Of a stretch of DNA of 30,591 bases, positions 1 to 7,533 are shown piece after piece. The first letter of the stretch is position 1. Every line of letters begins with the position of its first letter. The notes beneath the pieces were generated by a model, which did no database searches, was not told the origin of the DNA, and saw only the letters and a list, made by a program, of their open reading frames with translations. The stretch is taken from positions 1-30,591 of the forward strand of contig JAZUFW010000064.1 of the NCBI GenBank assembly GCA_045640905.1. Reading direction: 5' to 3'. The translations under genes were made by a program, and so were the position numbers. The stretch is from JAILLW01 sp045640905. Lineage in GTDB: Bacteria > Bacillota > Clostridia > Lachnospirales > Lachnospiraceae.

Positions 1-1
1 T

Positions 2-586
2 GGATCCATGAGCGGTCTGGAATCAGATACTATTGGCGGGTTTAATTCGATGATAGCCAAGCAGCAAAAAGAAGATGGCGAGGCTTTTGTATCTACGGTA
101 CTTTTTGATGATACGACAGATGTAATTCATGACAGGGTAGCCATCAGTGATGTGAAGAAACTTACGGAAGATGATTATTATGTTCGAGGATGTACGGCTC
201 TTCTTGACGCAGTAGGCGGAGCTATTCATCATATTGGGAATGTACACAAATATGCCCGTGAGGAGGACAGACCGGCGAAGACATTATTTGTTATTACTAC
301 GGATGGCCTTGAAAATGCCAGCAGAAATTATTCGTTCAAAGATGTTAAGAAAATGATTGAACGACAGAAAGAAAAGTATAACTGGGAGTTTCTTTTCCTT
401 GGGGCAAATATAGATGCAATTGAGGTTGCCGGAAATATGGGAATAGGTCGTGACAGGGCAGCAAACTATAATTGTGATGAAGCAGGAACTGCACTGAATT
501 ATCAGGTACTTGAGGCAGCTGTTACCCGAGTTAGAAAGTGCAAATCAAGTGCAGATATGTCAATGGCTTTTGCCGGTGGAGCATGA
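2..586 (+). CDS. von Willebrand factor A domain protein, 5' end cut by window
   Basis: The reading frame is open from the first bases: codons for Gly-Ser precede the ATG at 8, so the visible protein begins inside the MIDAS motif (DxSGSMSG, of which GSMSG is seen). The true start therefore lies upstream of the window, and the ATG at 8 is not the start. The other metal-site elements of a VWA fold follow: a Thr in GCTALLDAVGG (about residue 62 from that Met) and an Asp in the strand FVITTDGLEN (about 99). A typical vWA tail (WEFLFLGANIDA) follows. Such proteins bind a divalent metal and a protein partner; the partner is unknown here. The C-terminal end is Gly/Ala/Met rich. A truncated ADP-ribosylglycohydrolase gene lies 54 bp downstream. 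The family call is secure; the role is not known. Confidence 0.85.
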   Translation, partial: GSMSGLESDTIGGFNSMIAKQQKEDGEAFVSTVLFDDTTDVIHDRVAISDVKKLTEDDYYVRGCTALLDAVGGAIHHIGNVHKYAREEDRPAKTLFVITTDGLENASRNYSFKDVKKMIERQKEKYNWEFLFLGANIDAIEVAGNMGIGRDRAANYNCDEAGTALNYQVLEAAVTRVRKCKSSADMSMAFAGGA

Positions 587-640
587 CATTGATCGTGATT
601 ATGAAAAGAGAAGTAAGAAGAACGGGAGGAGAGCAAAGTA

Positions 641-826
641 ATGATAGGTGCAATTCTTGGAGATATAGTAGGAAGTCCTTATGAATTTGATCGAAGTAAA
701 AAGATAAAAGATTTTGGGCCGCTGTTTATAGATGAATCTGAGTATACAGACGATTCTGTTATGACCATTGCTTTTTCTGTTAAAGATATAGAAACTGTGT
801 TCAAAGGAATGGGAATTATTAAGTGA
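641..826 (+). pseudogene. truncated ADP-ribosylglycohydrolase (DraG family) N-terminal fragment
   Basis: The 61-codon frame begins MIGAILGDIVGSPYEF, continues to TDDSVMTIA and then leaves the family pattern, ending FKGMGIIK-stop. These two blocks are the N-terminal signature of the ADP-ribosylglycohydrolase family, in which TDDS supplies metal-binding residues. Family members are about 250-300 residues long, so only the first fifth survives. A good ribosome binding site (GGGAGGAGAG, from about 623) precedes the ATG, so a short peptide could still be made, but it could not form the all-helical catalytic fold. The break is near position 785; the following sequence shows no continuation of the family in any forward frame. 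Most likely a deletion remnant. Confidence 0.75.
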
Positions 827-899
827 AAAGCAATTTTCTCTAGTCAACTGACAATATGATATAATACCGATTGAGGAAAGGAAGGTGATGCTTGCAACG

Positions 900-968
900 A
901 TGACAATGTACAGTTTATAAAGTACTGAGTGATGATTTGCTTATCACTTGTTATACGCATTCCCGCGG
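900..968 (+). pseudogene. possible decayed holin-like type I toxin (TxpA/Hol_Tox-like) remnant
   Basis: A strong purine-rich ribosome binding site (GAGGAAAGGAAGGTG, 873-887) is followed by pieces of a short hydrophobic peptide in shifting frames: ATG ACA at 900, then VYKVLS (913-930), then MICLSLVIRI (from 932). Put together these resemble the small toxins of Bacillota that begin MTVYxxLSLMI and end in a run of V/I/L. The pieces require about a 7-base insertion and a 2-base deletion relative to an intact toxin. The third frame stays open from 932 to 1072 (46 codons, hydrophobic), so a small membrane peptide remains possible. A hairpin with a T-run lies just downstream. The call rests on remembered family features and is tentative. 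Confidence 0.3.
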
Positions 969-1006
969 TTACGTTGTTGAATTTTTTCCCTGAAGAGACG
1001 TATATT

Positions 1007-1041
1007 TGGTTCTTGTGGTATTTACTGCGAGAACCATTTTT
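1007..1041 (+). terminator. candidate hairpin terminator or attenuator
   Basis: TGGTTCT (1007-1013) pairs with AGAACCA (1030-1036) and is followed by TTTTTATT. The 7-bp stem has a rather long 16-base loop. It ends only about 40 bp before the start of the next gene. It could close the decayed toxin unit or attenuate transcription into the gene at 1081. Confidence 0.4.
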
Positions 1042-1080
1042 ATTATTATGGTATAGAAAAAACGAGAATTGAGGGATAGT

Positions 1081-1509
1081 ATGAAGAAACATAAAGTATA
1101 TGAAGTACCGAAGCGAGCTTTATTGATTATAGCCGGAATTGTGTGGATGATAGCCGGCTTCAACGTTGTCCGATTGGGTATTATTTCGTATAAACTTGTT
1201 GAGGTAAGATGGTATTTACCGCTATTATCGGTAATCACCTTTGCGCTTTTTGGAACGATGTTTTTTAAAATGACACAAAAGCATGGCAAAAGAATAAAGA
1301 ACTATGAAGAGGCATACAGACCTATTTGGAATTTTTTTGATGTCAAGTCTTATATTATCATGGCTGTAATGATGGGGGGCGGAATCGGGTTAAGAAATGC
1401 CGGCATTTTCCCGGATATTTTTGTAGCGTTCTTTTATACAGGATTAGGTTGTGCGCTGTTTTTGGCAGGAGTATGTTTTGCAATTATGTTTATAAAAAGA
1501 AGTGCATAA
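1081..1509 (+). CDS. small four-helix membrane protein, unknown function
   Basis: The protein is 142 residues long. The ATG at 1081 is preferred because GAGG (1071-1074) sits at correct spacing; a TTG at 1069 in the same frame has none. Four hydrophobic segments are visible at about residues 13-33, 44-62, 88-107 and 113-136, with a charged stretch (KMTQKHGKRIKNYEEAYR) between the second and third. Both ends are basic, suggesting cytoplasmic termini. I do not recognise the family. It lies 65 bp upstream of the YugP-type zinc peptidase and may be co-transcribed with it, because the only clear terminator is after that gene. Confidence 0.7.
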   Translation: MKKHKVYEVPKRALLIIAGIVWMIAGFNVVRLGIISYKLVEVRWYLPLLSVITFALFGTMFFKMTQKHGKRIKNYEEAYRPIWNFFDVKSYIIMAVMMGGGIGLRNAGIFPDIFVAFFYTGLGCALFLAGVCFAIMFIKRSA

Positions 1510-1574
1510 TATGCTTGGGCTGCGATTGGGGCTATAGTAGTGTTTCGGGATTTGTGAAAATGGAGGATTTAACA

Positions 1575-2267
1575 ATGTATTATTTTGATACTACGTATAT
1601 TTTGGTATTGGTTGGAGCTCTTATCAGTTTTATTGCGTCTATCGGTGTAAACGGAACATTTAAAAGATATAGTAGCGTAGGAAACAGTCGAGGAATGACT
1701 GCGGAACAGGCGGCACAGTATATTTTACAATCAGCAGGAATCAATGATGTCAGAATAGAACGCATTAGCGGGAAATTAACCGATCATTACGCTCCAAGTG
1801 ATAAGGTGCTTCGCCTGTCGGATTCGGTATATGGCTCAACATCGGTAGCTGCTATTGGCGTAGCTGCTCATGAGTGTGGCCATGCTGTGCAGCATCATGT
1901 TGGATATTGGCCACTGAAACTTCGATCTTTGTCGGTACCGATTGCAAACATTGGTTCCAAGCTTTCTTGGCCGATTATTCTTCTTGGATTTCTGTTGGGG
2001 TATATGGGACTGGCGAAGATAGGGGTATTTCTGTTTTGCTTTGTTGTTTTGTTCCAATTAATAACGCTTCCGGTAGAATTGAATGCTTCTCACAGAGCTT
2101 TGGAAGTTTTGGATGATAAGGAAATACTTGTTGATAGTGAAATGTCCGGAGCAAGAAAAGTATTGACGGCAGCTGCAATGACATATGTTGCCGCATTGTT
2201 TTCAACGATACTTCAGCTACTGCGACTGATATTGCTTACTCAGGGAAGAGGCAGACGAAGACGATAG
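1575..2267 (+). CDS. YugP-family membrane zinc metallopeptidase
   Basis: The 230-residue protein starts at ATG 1575 after GGAGG (1562-1566); the frame is open further upstream but without a better start. It has an N-terminal membrane anchor (TYILVLVGALISFIASIGV). The zincin motif HECGHAVQH (about residues 96-104, HExxH) is preceded by the family-typical DHYAPSDKVLRLSD. Two more membrane helices follow (about 126-158), then LPVELNASHRALEVL, in which the Glu is the likely third metal ligand, and a final helix ending in a basic tail (GRGRRRR). Length and order match neutral zinc metallopeptidases of the YugP/DUF232 type, whose substrates are largely unknown. A hairpin terminator follows directly. 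Confidence 0.9.
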   Translation: MYYFDTTYILVLVGALISFIASIGVNGTFKRYSSVGNSRGMTAEQAAQYILQSAGINDVRIERISGKLTDHYAPSDKVLRLSDSVYGSTSVAAIGVAAHECGHAVQHHVGYWPLKLRSLSVPIANIGSKLSWPIILLGFLLGYMGLAKIGVFLFCFVVLFQLITLPVELNASHRALEVLDDKEILVDSEMSGARKVLTAAAMTYVAALFSTILQLLRLILLTQGRGRRRR

Positions 2268-2270
2268 AAT

Positions 2271-2300
2271 AAAGCCAAGTGTCATGGACGCTTGGCTTTT
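2271..2300. terminator. bidirectional hairpin terminator
   Basis: AAAGCCAAG (2271-2279) pairs with CTTGGCTTT (2291-2299) around a loop containing TCATGGA. A T-run follows on the plus strand and an A/T-rich stretch on the minus strand. It lies between the peptidase gene and the convergent minus-strand operon and may serve both. Confidence 0.8.
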
Positions 2301-2312
2301 GTGGCAGAAAAA

Positions 2313-3665
2313 TTATTGGTTTGTAAACAGGTAGGTATGTTCGTATTTTCCACCATTAAAACTTGTGGCGAGGTCATAGCCGTTACAGGGGCCTGAGCAG
2401 ATAAATGCGGAACAACGGGATAGCATATATAGTGCATAGAAATAATTTACAGTACTTTCGGCAACACTTCGGTCATAGTCGGAAGCAGTATCCTTTTCAA
2501 GTTCAGAAAGCAGTTTGTGTCCGGATAGATCGCTGACACTGTGACGTTCTTGCGCAATCACCTTTACAAGCGAACCGAACTCCTGCGTTACCCGAAAAAG
2601 AATATCGCTGTCTTCTGTTGCAAGGAAAATGCCGTCATATTTGTACATATCAATCCATTCATGAAGCATAGGGATTATCTCATCCACACCGGCCATTTTT
2701 CTGGGGCCTTCCTTGTGAACGATGAGATAGTCGGTTCCGCGAATCAGCACACCGAGGAACTTCTTTTCGCCGAGAACTGCATCGGCGTATTCCTTTAACT
2801 CAGAAAGAAACGAACTGTTCAGCATGGACAGATTAAGTTCAGGTTTGACCCAGTCCAAAAACATGGTGGAAGATAGCGTCGACATTTCCGGGAAAAAAAC
2901 GGTATTTTCATCATTCGCTTTCTGTTCGTGAAGTTGCAGATTAAAATATTTTTCCAGAAAAGAAACGTTGAAATGCCCGATTTTTTCTCCTCTTACCACC
3001 GGAACCAGACCTATACCGGAAAGTGCTTTTTTGAAGCGATAGAGGTTGTTGAGAACGCTTCCGATGCCGGCACCTTCATCGATTAATAATTCTGCATACA
3101 AATACCGATCAAGAGAGGTAACCCCTTGTCCTTGAAGGAAGAAAACGTTATGAAAGGCATTGACGGGACCTATATTGTGGAAAGAAACGTCAAAATTGCG
3201 GTCTGCGGAAATGTCCCCAATCATGAGAACATCTCTACCGGGGCGGATTTCGCCCTCTTTGACAATAGGTATTTTATCCCCGAAGAACCGGCAAATTCTT
3301 TCGTCCTGTGAATAAAGTGAAAGATCGGTATATCGCAGAATGACTTCTGCCAGAGCTACGGTATATTCGTTTACAGATTGAAGACAGACTGTTCGGAAAA
3401 TACGGAAAAAGTCCAGATACAGGCTGTCTTTTTCATCTATGGAATAGGAAAGATAGTCGGGGTAGCATGATTGATTTTTCCACCGGTTTTTGATGAAATC
3501 GGGAAGACAGTCAGAGTTCTTCACATATAGGAGGTCATAGTCCTCTCCATTGTTCATTAGAACGTGGATTCTCTTGGCACCGCAAAGTCTTGCATTTTGA
3601 AAAACCTCCGGTCCGTGATACAGAATCGGACATTCTGAATTATCTTTTTCGCAAATCAGATACAA
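2313..3665 (-). CDS. fucosyltransferase-like glycosyltransferase (FUT8/NodZ-like superfamily)
   Basis: The minus-strand protein is about 450 residues. I choose the TTG at 3665 because AAGGAG lies 6 bases upstream of it; the frame extends to a TTG at 3710 inside the preceding gene with no visible ribosome binding site. The C-terminal half carries GVLIRGTDYL (Arg near residue 308), then GIFLATEDSDIL, and then VNYFYALYMLSRC followed by SAFICSGPCNGYDLATSFNGG. This order of an R-G-T/D loop, a strand ending ATED and a conserved Ser/Cys loop is the pattern of the alpha-1,6-fucosyltransferase and NodZ families (GDP-fucose donors). The N-terminal half is not recognisable. It is the last gene of the minus operon, 13 bp after the APH-type gene, and may glycosylate the product of the adjacent pathway. 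The family is a fair inference; donor and acceptor are unknown. Confidence 0.55.
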   Translation of the reverse strand: MYLICEKDNSECPILYHGPEVFQNARLCGAKRIHVLMNNGEDYDLLYVKNSDCLPDFIKNRWKNQSCYPDYLSYSIDEKDSLYLDFFRIFRTVCLQSVNEYTVALAEVILRYTDLSLYSQDERICRFFGDKIPIVKEGEIRPGRDVLMIGDISADRNFDVSFHNIGPVNAFHNVFFLQGQGVTSLDRYLYAELLIDEGAGIGSVLNNLYRFKKALSGIGLVPVVRGEKIGHFNVSFLEKYFNLQLHEQKANDENTVFFPEMSTLSSTMFLDWVKPELNLSMLNSSFLSELKEYADAVLGEKKFLGVLIRGTDYLIVHKEGPRKMAGVDEIIPMLHEWIDMYKYDGIFLATEDSDILFRVTQEFGSLVKVIAQERHSVSDLSGHKLLSELEKDTASDYDRSVAESTVNYFYALYMLSRCSAFICSGPCNGYDLATSFNGGKYEHTYLFTNQ

Positions 3666-3678
3666 GATTTTCTCCTTT

Positions 3679-4590
3679 TTACCAATCGATTGAACCAATA
3701 ACAGAATCAATTTCGGGCAGTAGTTTATTTTTCGTTACAGCAACATTTTCTTTCAAGATATTCTCGGGAAAGGACCTTCCGTCAGCAGGAGAGAGACCTT
3801 GCCGGAGAATGGCAAATGCCATGATTTCTTTTTTGATGGCAGTTTGTTTTTCGAGAGAAATGTCGTTGAAATACTGATGAAAAAGATCATTCCACAGTTG
3901 AATCAATATTTCCGAAGATACTGCAAAGTATTTTTCGGTAAAAGAAGGATTCACGGAAGGAATGATAAAATGGGTGTTGGCAATCATTGCAAAATCAAAT
4001 ACGGGATGGCCGATGCAGATGTCTCCCAAATCCACGAAGACAAGTTCATCCTTTTTTACAAGTATGTTTTTGGGATGATAGTCGCCGTAAATCAGAGTGT
4101 TTCTGTCCGGAACAGATTGAACGAGCAGTTCCATTTTCCGAAGTTCATCAGTAGAATACCAATCAGTTTCATAAAGTGCCCTGATTTTCTCGAGATAGAG
4201 TTCTTTGGCGGAAACGAAATCTTCGGGCTCGGCTGCAGTTTCATGAAAATGACGCAGCTCAGATAAGTATTTGGGAAACAGTTTGCTGTAGTTTTCGTGA
4301 TTTCCCGAAAGAAGTTCAGCCAGACTTTTCCCATCAACAAATTCACTCCGAATTCCGATGCTGTCTTTGAACTGCACGATACCGCCGGGCTTTGGAACGC
4401 GAATACCGAGCCGATAAGCATTTTCTGCCATGCGGTATTCTCTTTGAATTTCGTGTGTTGAAAACTCGGGACGAAACACCTTGCATACAGTATCGTCGGG
4501 CAAAAGATATACAGTTGAGGTGGCACCGTATCCGATTATTTTGCCATCTTCAGGAACAAAGGTGGGAAAAGGATTATTTTCTTGGCACAC
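3679..4590 (-). CDS. aminoglycoside phosphotransferase (APH)/choline kinase-fold protein
   Basis: The 303-residue protein starts at GTG 4590, 7 bases after AAGGAGG; a TTG at 4617 is in frame but lacks a ribosome binding site. The start overlaps the end of the upstream gene by 17 bp, so the two are translationally coupled. Kinase-fold landmarks in order: a glycine-rich start (IIGYGATSTVYLL), the strand TVCKVFR with the ATP-binding Lys, the hinge region RSEFVDGKSL, the Brenner motif LIYGDYHPKNILV (catalytic Asp near residue 168), and FVDLGD for metal binding (near 185). The length fits the APH superfamily. Members phosphorylate hydroxyls on sugars, amino sugars or choline. In this operon it could phosphorylate a pathway intermediate or give self-protection; neither is shown by the sequence. 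Confidence 0.8.
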   Translation of the reverse strand: MCQENNPFPTFVPEDGKIIGYGATSTVYLLPDDTVCKVFRPEFSTHEIQREYRMAENAYRLGIRVPKPGGIVQFKDSIGIRSEFVDGKSLAELLSGNHENYSKLFPKYLSELRHFHETAAEPEDFVSAKELYLEKIRALYETDWYSTDELRKMELLVQSVPDRNTLIYGDYHPKNILVKKDELVFVDLGDICIGHPVFDFAMIANTHFIIPSVNPSFTEKYFAVSSEILIQLWNDLFHQYFNDISLEKQTAIKKEIMAFAILRQGLSPADGRSFPENILKENVAVTKNKLLPEIDSVIGSIDW

Positions 4591-6442
4591 AGGCGGCCCT
4601 CCTTTTTGCTTCTTCAAGAACGGAAAGAGAATCTATTTTCCCGTTGGAAAGAGTGGGAAATTCATTGAAGATGAAAAAATAGGAAGGAATTTTGAAAGCG
4701 GCGAGCTCTTTGGAAAGAAGAACGCGGGCTTCGTTTTCATCAAAGTCGGCATCGTTATTCAGACAAATGCACGCGGCGACTTCTTCACCGTAGAAATCGC
4801 TTGGAACGCCGACAACTTTTACGTCTTTGACTCCGGGAAGGGCGCTTATTGCCTGAGCTACATCAAGCGGCATGATGTTTTCACCGCCACGAATTATAAG
4901 CTCCTTGAGCCTTCCGTCCAGATGAAGATATCCGTCTTCTCTTAGGTAACCGAGATCGCCGGTATGAAGCCAACCGTCCATATCTATAGATTGATTTGCT
5001 ATGTCGGTTTTGTAATAACCGGCCATCAGATTATAACCCTGTATCAGGATTTCCCCGGTTTCTCCGGTAGCACAATTGTGCCCGTCAGACAGATTTACTA
5101 TCTTCATTTCAATATGTTCCATGGGCTTTCCGACCGTATCGGTAATATGCTCGGAGGTATCTTCATAATCGGTAATAGTGACTGGTGCCATTTCGCTTAA
5201 GCCATATGAGGAAAGAAAGTGATTTTCCGGAAGCTTTTCACGGAACAGCTCAAGCTGAGCCTTCGTGGCAGCAGAGCCGGATAGAATAGTACATCTCAAT
5301 GTGGAAAGCCTGTCGGGATTGAAATCCCGGTTCTTTAATATGGCGAGAAACATTGTAGGAACCGAATGAAATACCGTACAACGATTGGTTTCAATGGTTT
5401 CCATCAGTGTAGAAACATGCATGTCTTTCGGAAGAACCAAAAGTGCGTCGGCAAAGGCACCGGCAAACAGTCCTGCTACCAAACCAAAAATATGAAAGAG
5501 GGGAAGAATGTTGCAGGAAACGGAATCGTTTGTGAGATTTTGACTTTTCCTGCTGATATTTGCTGCGTTGAGAACGTTATAAGCAGAAAGAATAACGCCT
5601 TTCGGTCGACCGGTCGATCCTGAAGTGAAAATCATAATACAGGGGTCATCGGATTCTACGACATCCGCAAAAAGAAACGAACCGGGCACGGAGCCTGTGT
5701 CTACAAGATTATCGGCAGAGATGTCCTCGAAAAAGAAAAGATCTTTAAGTCCGTTTGTACCTGTGAGAAGCTCTTTGGAGAGATCCTCTTTGGATGTACC
5801 ATAGGAAAGATTTCCGATACACATATATGACACATCGCTCGCTTCGATGTGGGCATTTATTTCGGCCGGTTTCAGGCTGTAATTCATGAGGATGGCGAGA
5901 GCCCCCAGCTTTTGAATGGCATAGAAACACAGAATAAAGTTAATTGAATTAAGACCGACTATACCCACGTGTGTTCCTTTACGTACTCCCATTTCATAAA
6001 GATGGGAGGCCAAAGCGTTAGATCCGAAATCAAGATCACGCCAGGTCCAATCTCTGTTATGGTCGCGTATTACCGCAGTATCACCGTGAGAAACGGCCTT
6101 TTCTTTTATAAAGTCACGAATGGAGAGGTGAACAAAATCAGCATTGTTGTTGCTCTCAATCGGAAATAGAGTATCAAATCCTGTGGTTTGAAAAATCCGC
6201 ATCACTTCATCATTTACGGAAATGATTTTCATACGGTTTTGGGGGAATCGCCGACTTGCAATCAGCAGCTCTCTTAAACCTGCGGAAGAAACATAATATG
6301 TATTTGCAAGGTCAAGTGTAAGATATTCGGTTTGTTCGGGAATTTCTTGAAGGATTTTTCTCAGTTCCGGAGCTGTGTTTGTATCCAGGCGGTCTCCGAT
6401 TTTAACGGTTATTCCATTCGAAATTTGTTCTGAATATATCAT
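4574..6442 (-). CDS. STAS domain fused to acyl-CoA synthetase-like adenylating enzyme
   Basis: The 622-residue protein starts at ATG 6442 after GGGGTGG. Residues 1 to about 98 are a STAS (anti-sigma-factor antagonist) domain: GITVKIGDRLDTNTAPELR, then the strand YLTLDLANTYYVSSAGLREL, where SSAG replaces the classical DSSG phosphorylation loop. Residues from about 105 to 622 are an ANL-superfamily adenylating enzyme with FTSGSTGRPKG (about 272-282), LPLFHIFGL, SSYGLSEMAP, the hinge GWLHTGDLGY, IIRGGENI, and the C-terminal catalytic Lys in LSNGKID (near 600). No thiolation domain follows, so it would act as a free-standing ligase making an acyl-CoA or loading a carrier in trans. A closely related ligase at 13369 carries an RsbW-like tail. 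An N-terminal STAS on a ligase is unusual. Domain calls are firm; the substrate is unknown. Confidence 0.85.
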   Translation of the reverse strand: MIYSEQISNGITVKIGDRLDTNTAPELRKILQEIPEQTEYLTLDLANTYYVSSAGLRELLIASRRFPQNRMKIISVNDEVMRIFQTTGFDTLFPIESNNNADFVHLSIRDFIKEKAVSHGDTAVIRDHNRDWTWRDLDFGSNALASHLYEMGVRKGTHVGIVGLNSINFILCFYAIQKLGALAILMNYSLKPAEINAHIEASDVSYMCIGNLSYGTSKEDLSKELLTGTNGLKDLFFFEDISADNLVDTGSVPGSFLFADVVESDDPCIMIFTSGSTGRPKGVILSAYNVLNAANISRKSQNLTNDSVSCNILPLFHIFGLVAGLFAGAFADALLVLPKDMHVSTLMETIETNRCTVFHSVPTMFLAILKNRDFNPDRLSTLRCTILSGSAATKAQLELFREKLPENHFLSSYGLSEMAPVTITDYEDTSEHITDTVGKPMEHIEMKIVNLSDGHNCATGETGEILIQGYNLMAGYYKTDIANQSIDMDGWLHTGDLGYLREDGYLHLDGRLKELIIRGGENIMPLDVAQAISALPGVKDVKVVGVPSDFYGEEVAACICLNNDADFDENEARVLLSKELAAFKIPSYFFIFNEFPTLSNGKIDSLSVLEEAKRRAACVPRK

Positions 6443-6527
6443 AAATCCACCCCATTTTCTGTTTCTCTTTCGATTTATATTTTGTGCCCTACTTTACATG
6501 ATTTGTGGAGCGTCGTTATATTAACGG

Positions 6528-7298
6528 CTAATATAGCTCATCGGATTCTTTATACTCCAGTCCGAATTGCGCATATGCCCATGGTAACATCTCGGGAGTA
6601 CATTCATATGAGTATACGGATTCACCAAAATATTCTTTGTATGTATTGCCGTACAGTATTCGACGACCTTCCGGTGTTCCGATATCAAGACTTCTTTTGG
6701 GGATTCCCACAGGGTCATTCCCTTCAATTGTAAGCTCTTTGATTCGATTTCCGATTTCCGGTCCGATATCCCAGTATTCAATCCGATAGGAAGCAGTATC
6801 CGTCGGTCCAATCAGACATTTCTTTCCGTCTCGTTCTTCTATGCGAAATGTTTCGTTTCCGAATGTCTGATCAATATCTGTAATAAATCTTATCGGAGTT
6901 TTGTTATTCATAAAAGGAGTATATCCGATCTCCGTCAGCCATTCGGTTCCCGTGCAGTCGGTGACAATAAGTGATTTGTGAACATGAGAACCTAACTTTG
7001 GGGATAATGATTTGGTACCGATTTGTATGACCGTATACCCAAGTTCACTCAGAAACCATCCGAACAGACCGGCAATATCATGGCAGATTCCGCCTTTTTT
7101 TTCGACTACAATCCGCTGAAATAAAGAATCCGTGTCACAGGGGATAAACTGCTTTGTCAGAAACTGCAGATTCTCATAGGGAATGCTGATTATATTGTGA
7201 AATGCCAGCTTTTTTAACAGCTCGTAATCAGGGATAATCGTCTCGGGCATTTTAAGCCCGATTCGTTCAAAATATTTTTTTACTTTTGCTTCATTCAC
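6528..7298 (-). CDS. arylamine N-acetyltransferase (NAT) homologue with Glu in place of catalytic Asp
   Basis: The 256-residue protein starts at GTG 7298, 8 bases after AAGGA. The family signature is present: IPYENLQFL (residues 39-47), KKGGICHDIAGLF with the nucleophile Cys72, and HKSLIV with His107. The position that is Asp in the DVGFG motif is Glu123 (WLTEIGYTPF). Another family mark is the C-terminal AYAQFGL. NATs transfer acetyl or acyl groups from CoA or carrier proteins to amines through the active-site Cys; relatives such as RifF act as amide synthases in antibiotic clusters. It is the first gene of the minus operon, 85 bp ahead of the STAS-ligase. Two more homologues lie on the plus strand at 15330 and 16131. 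The fold is certain; activity with the D-to-E change is unproven. Confidence 0.88.
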   Translation of the reverse strand: MNEAKVKKYFERIGLKMPETIIPDYELLKKLAFHNIISIPYENLQFLTKQFIPCDTDSLFQRIVVEKKGGICHDIAGLFGWFLSELGYTVIQIGTKSLSPKLGSHVHKSLIVTDCTGTEWLTEIGYTPFMNNKTPIRFITDIDQTFGNETFRIEERDGKKCLIGPTDTASYRIEYWDIGPEIGNRIKELTIEGNDPVGIPKRSLDIGTPEGRRILYGNTYKEYFGESVYSYECTPEMLPWAYAQFGLEYKESDELY

Positions 7299-7533
7299 TT
7301 GATTGTTCCTTATGTGTCAGTGTGTAAACATTTTGGGGTCATTGCCCTACATTCCAAGCATAAGGTGGGGCTATGACTTTTGATGCTGCTATCATCATAT
7401 TATACTATAGCAAAGTGTTTTGGGGAGAATATTTTGCGACATTTGTTTTTCAGGCGAACTTCGTGACTGTGAATGCTTCAAGTGGTATATTTATATGTAG
7501 ATTAATGATTTGCAAAGGAATAAACAGGTGTGT
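7299..7533. promoter_or_regulatory. divergent intergenic region between the two biosynthetic operons
   Basis: The 235-bp region separates the minus operon (from 7298) and the plus operon (from 7534) and must hold both promoters unless there is a third, outside one. An A/T-rich patch at 7398-7410 reads TATAAT on the minus strand (7404 to 7399) and TATACT on the plus strand (7401-7406). A TTTGAT lies 16 bp before the plus version (7379-7384). No good minus-strand -35 is visible. I see no riboswitch-like structure. Confidence 0.4.

Noticed and set aside
888..920. Ten-codon reading frame MLATMTMYSL behind a good ribosome binding site
   Set aside because: Could be a leader peptide, but the following sequence fits better with a frame-shifted toxin remnant; nothing supports a leader function.
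3666..3710. Upstream TTG start (3710) for the fucosyltransferase-like gene
   Set aside because: It lies inside the APH-type gene with no ribosome binding site, whereas TTG 3665 has AAGGAG at 6 bases.
3799..4266. 155-codon plus-strand frame opposite the APH-like gene
   Set aside because: Shadow of the minus-strand kinase-fold gene, whose motifs are clear; no family resemblance in the plus frame.
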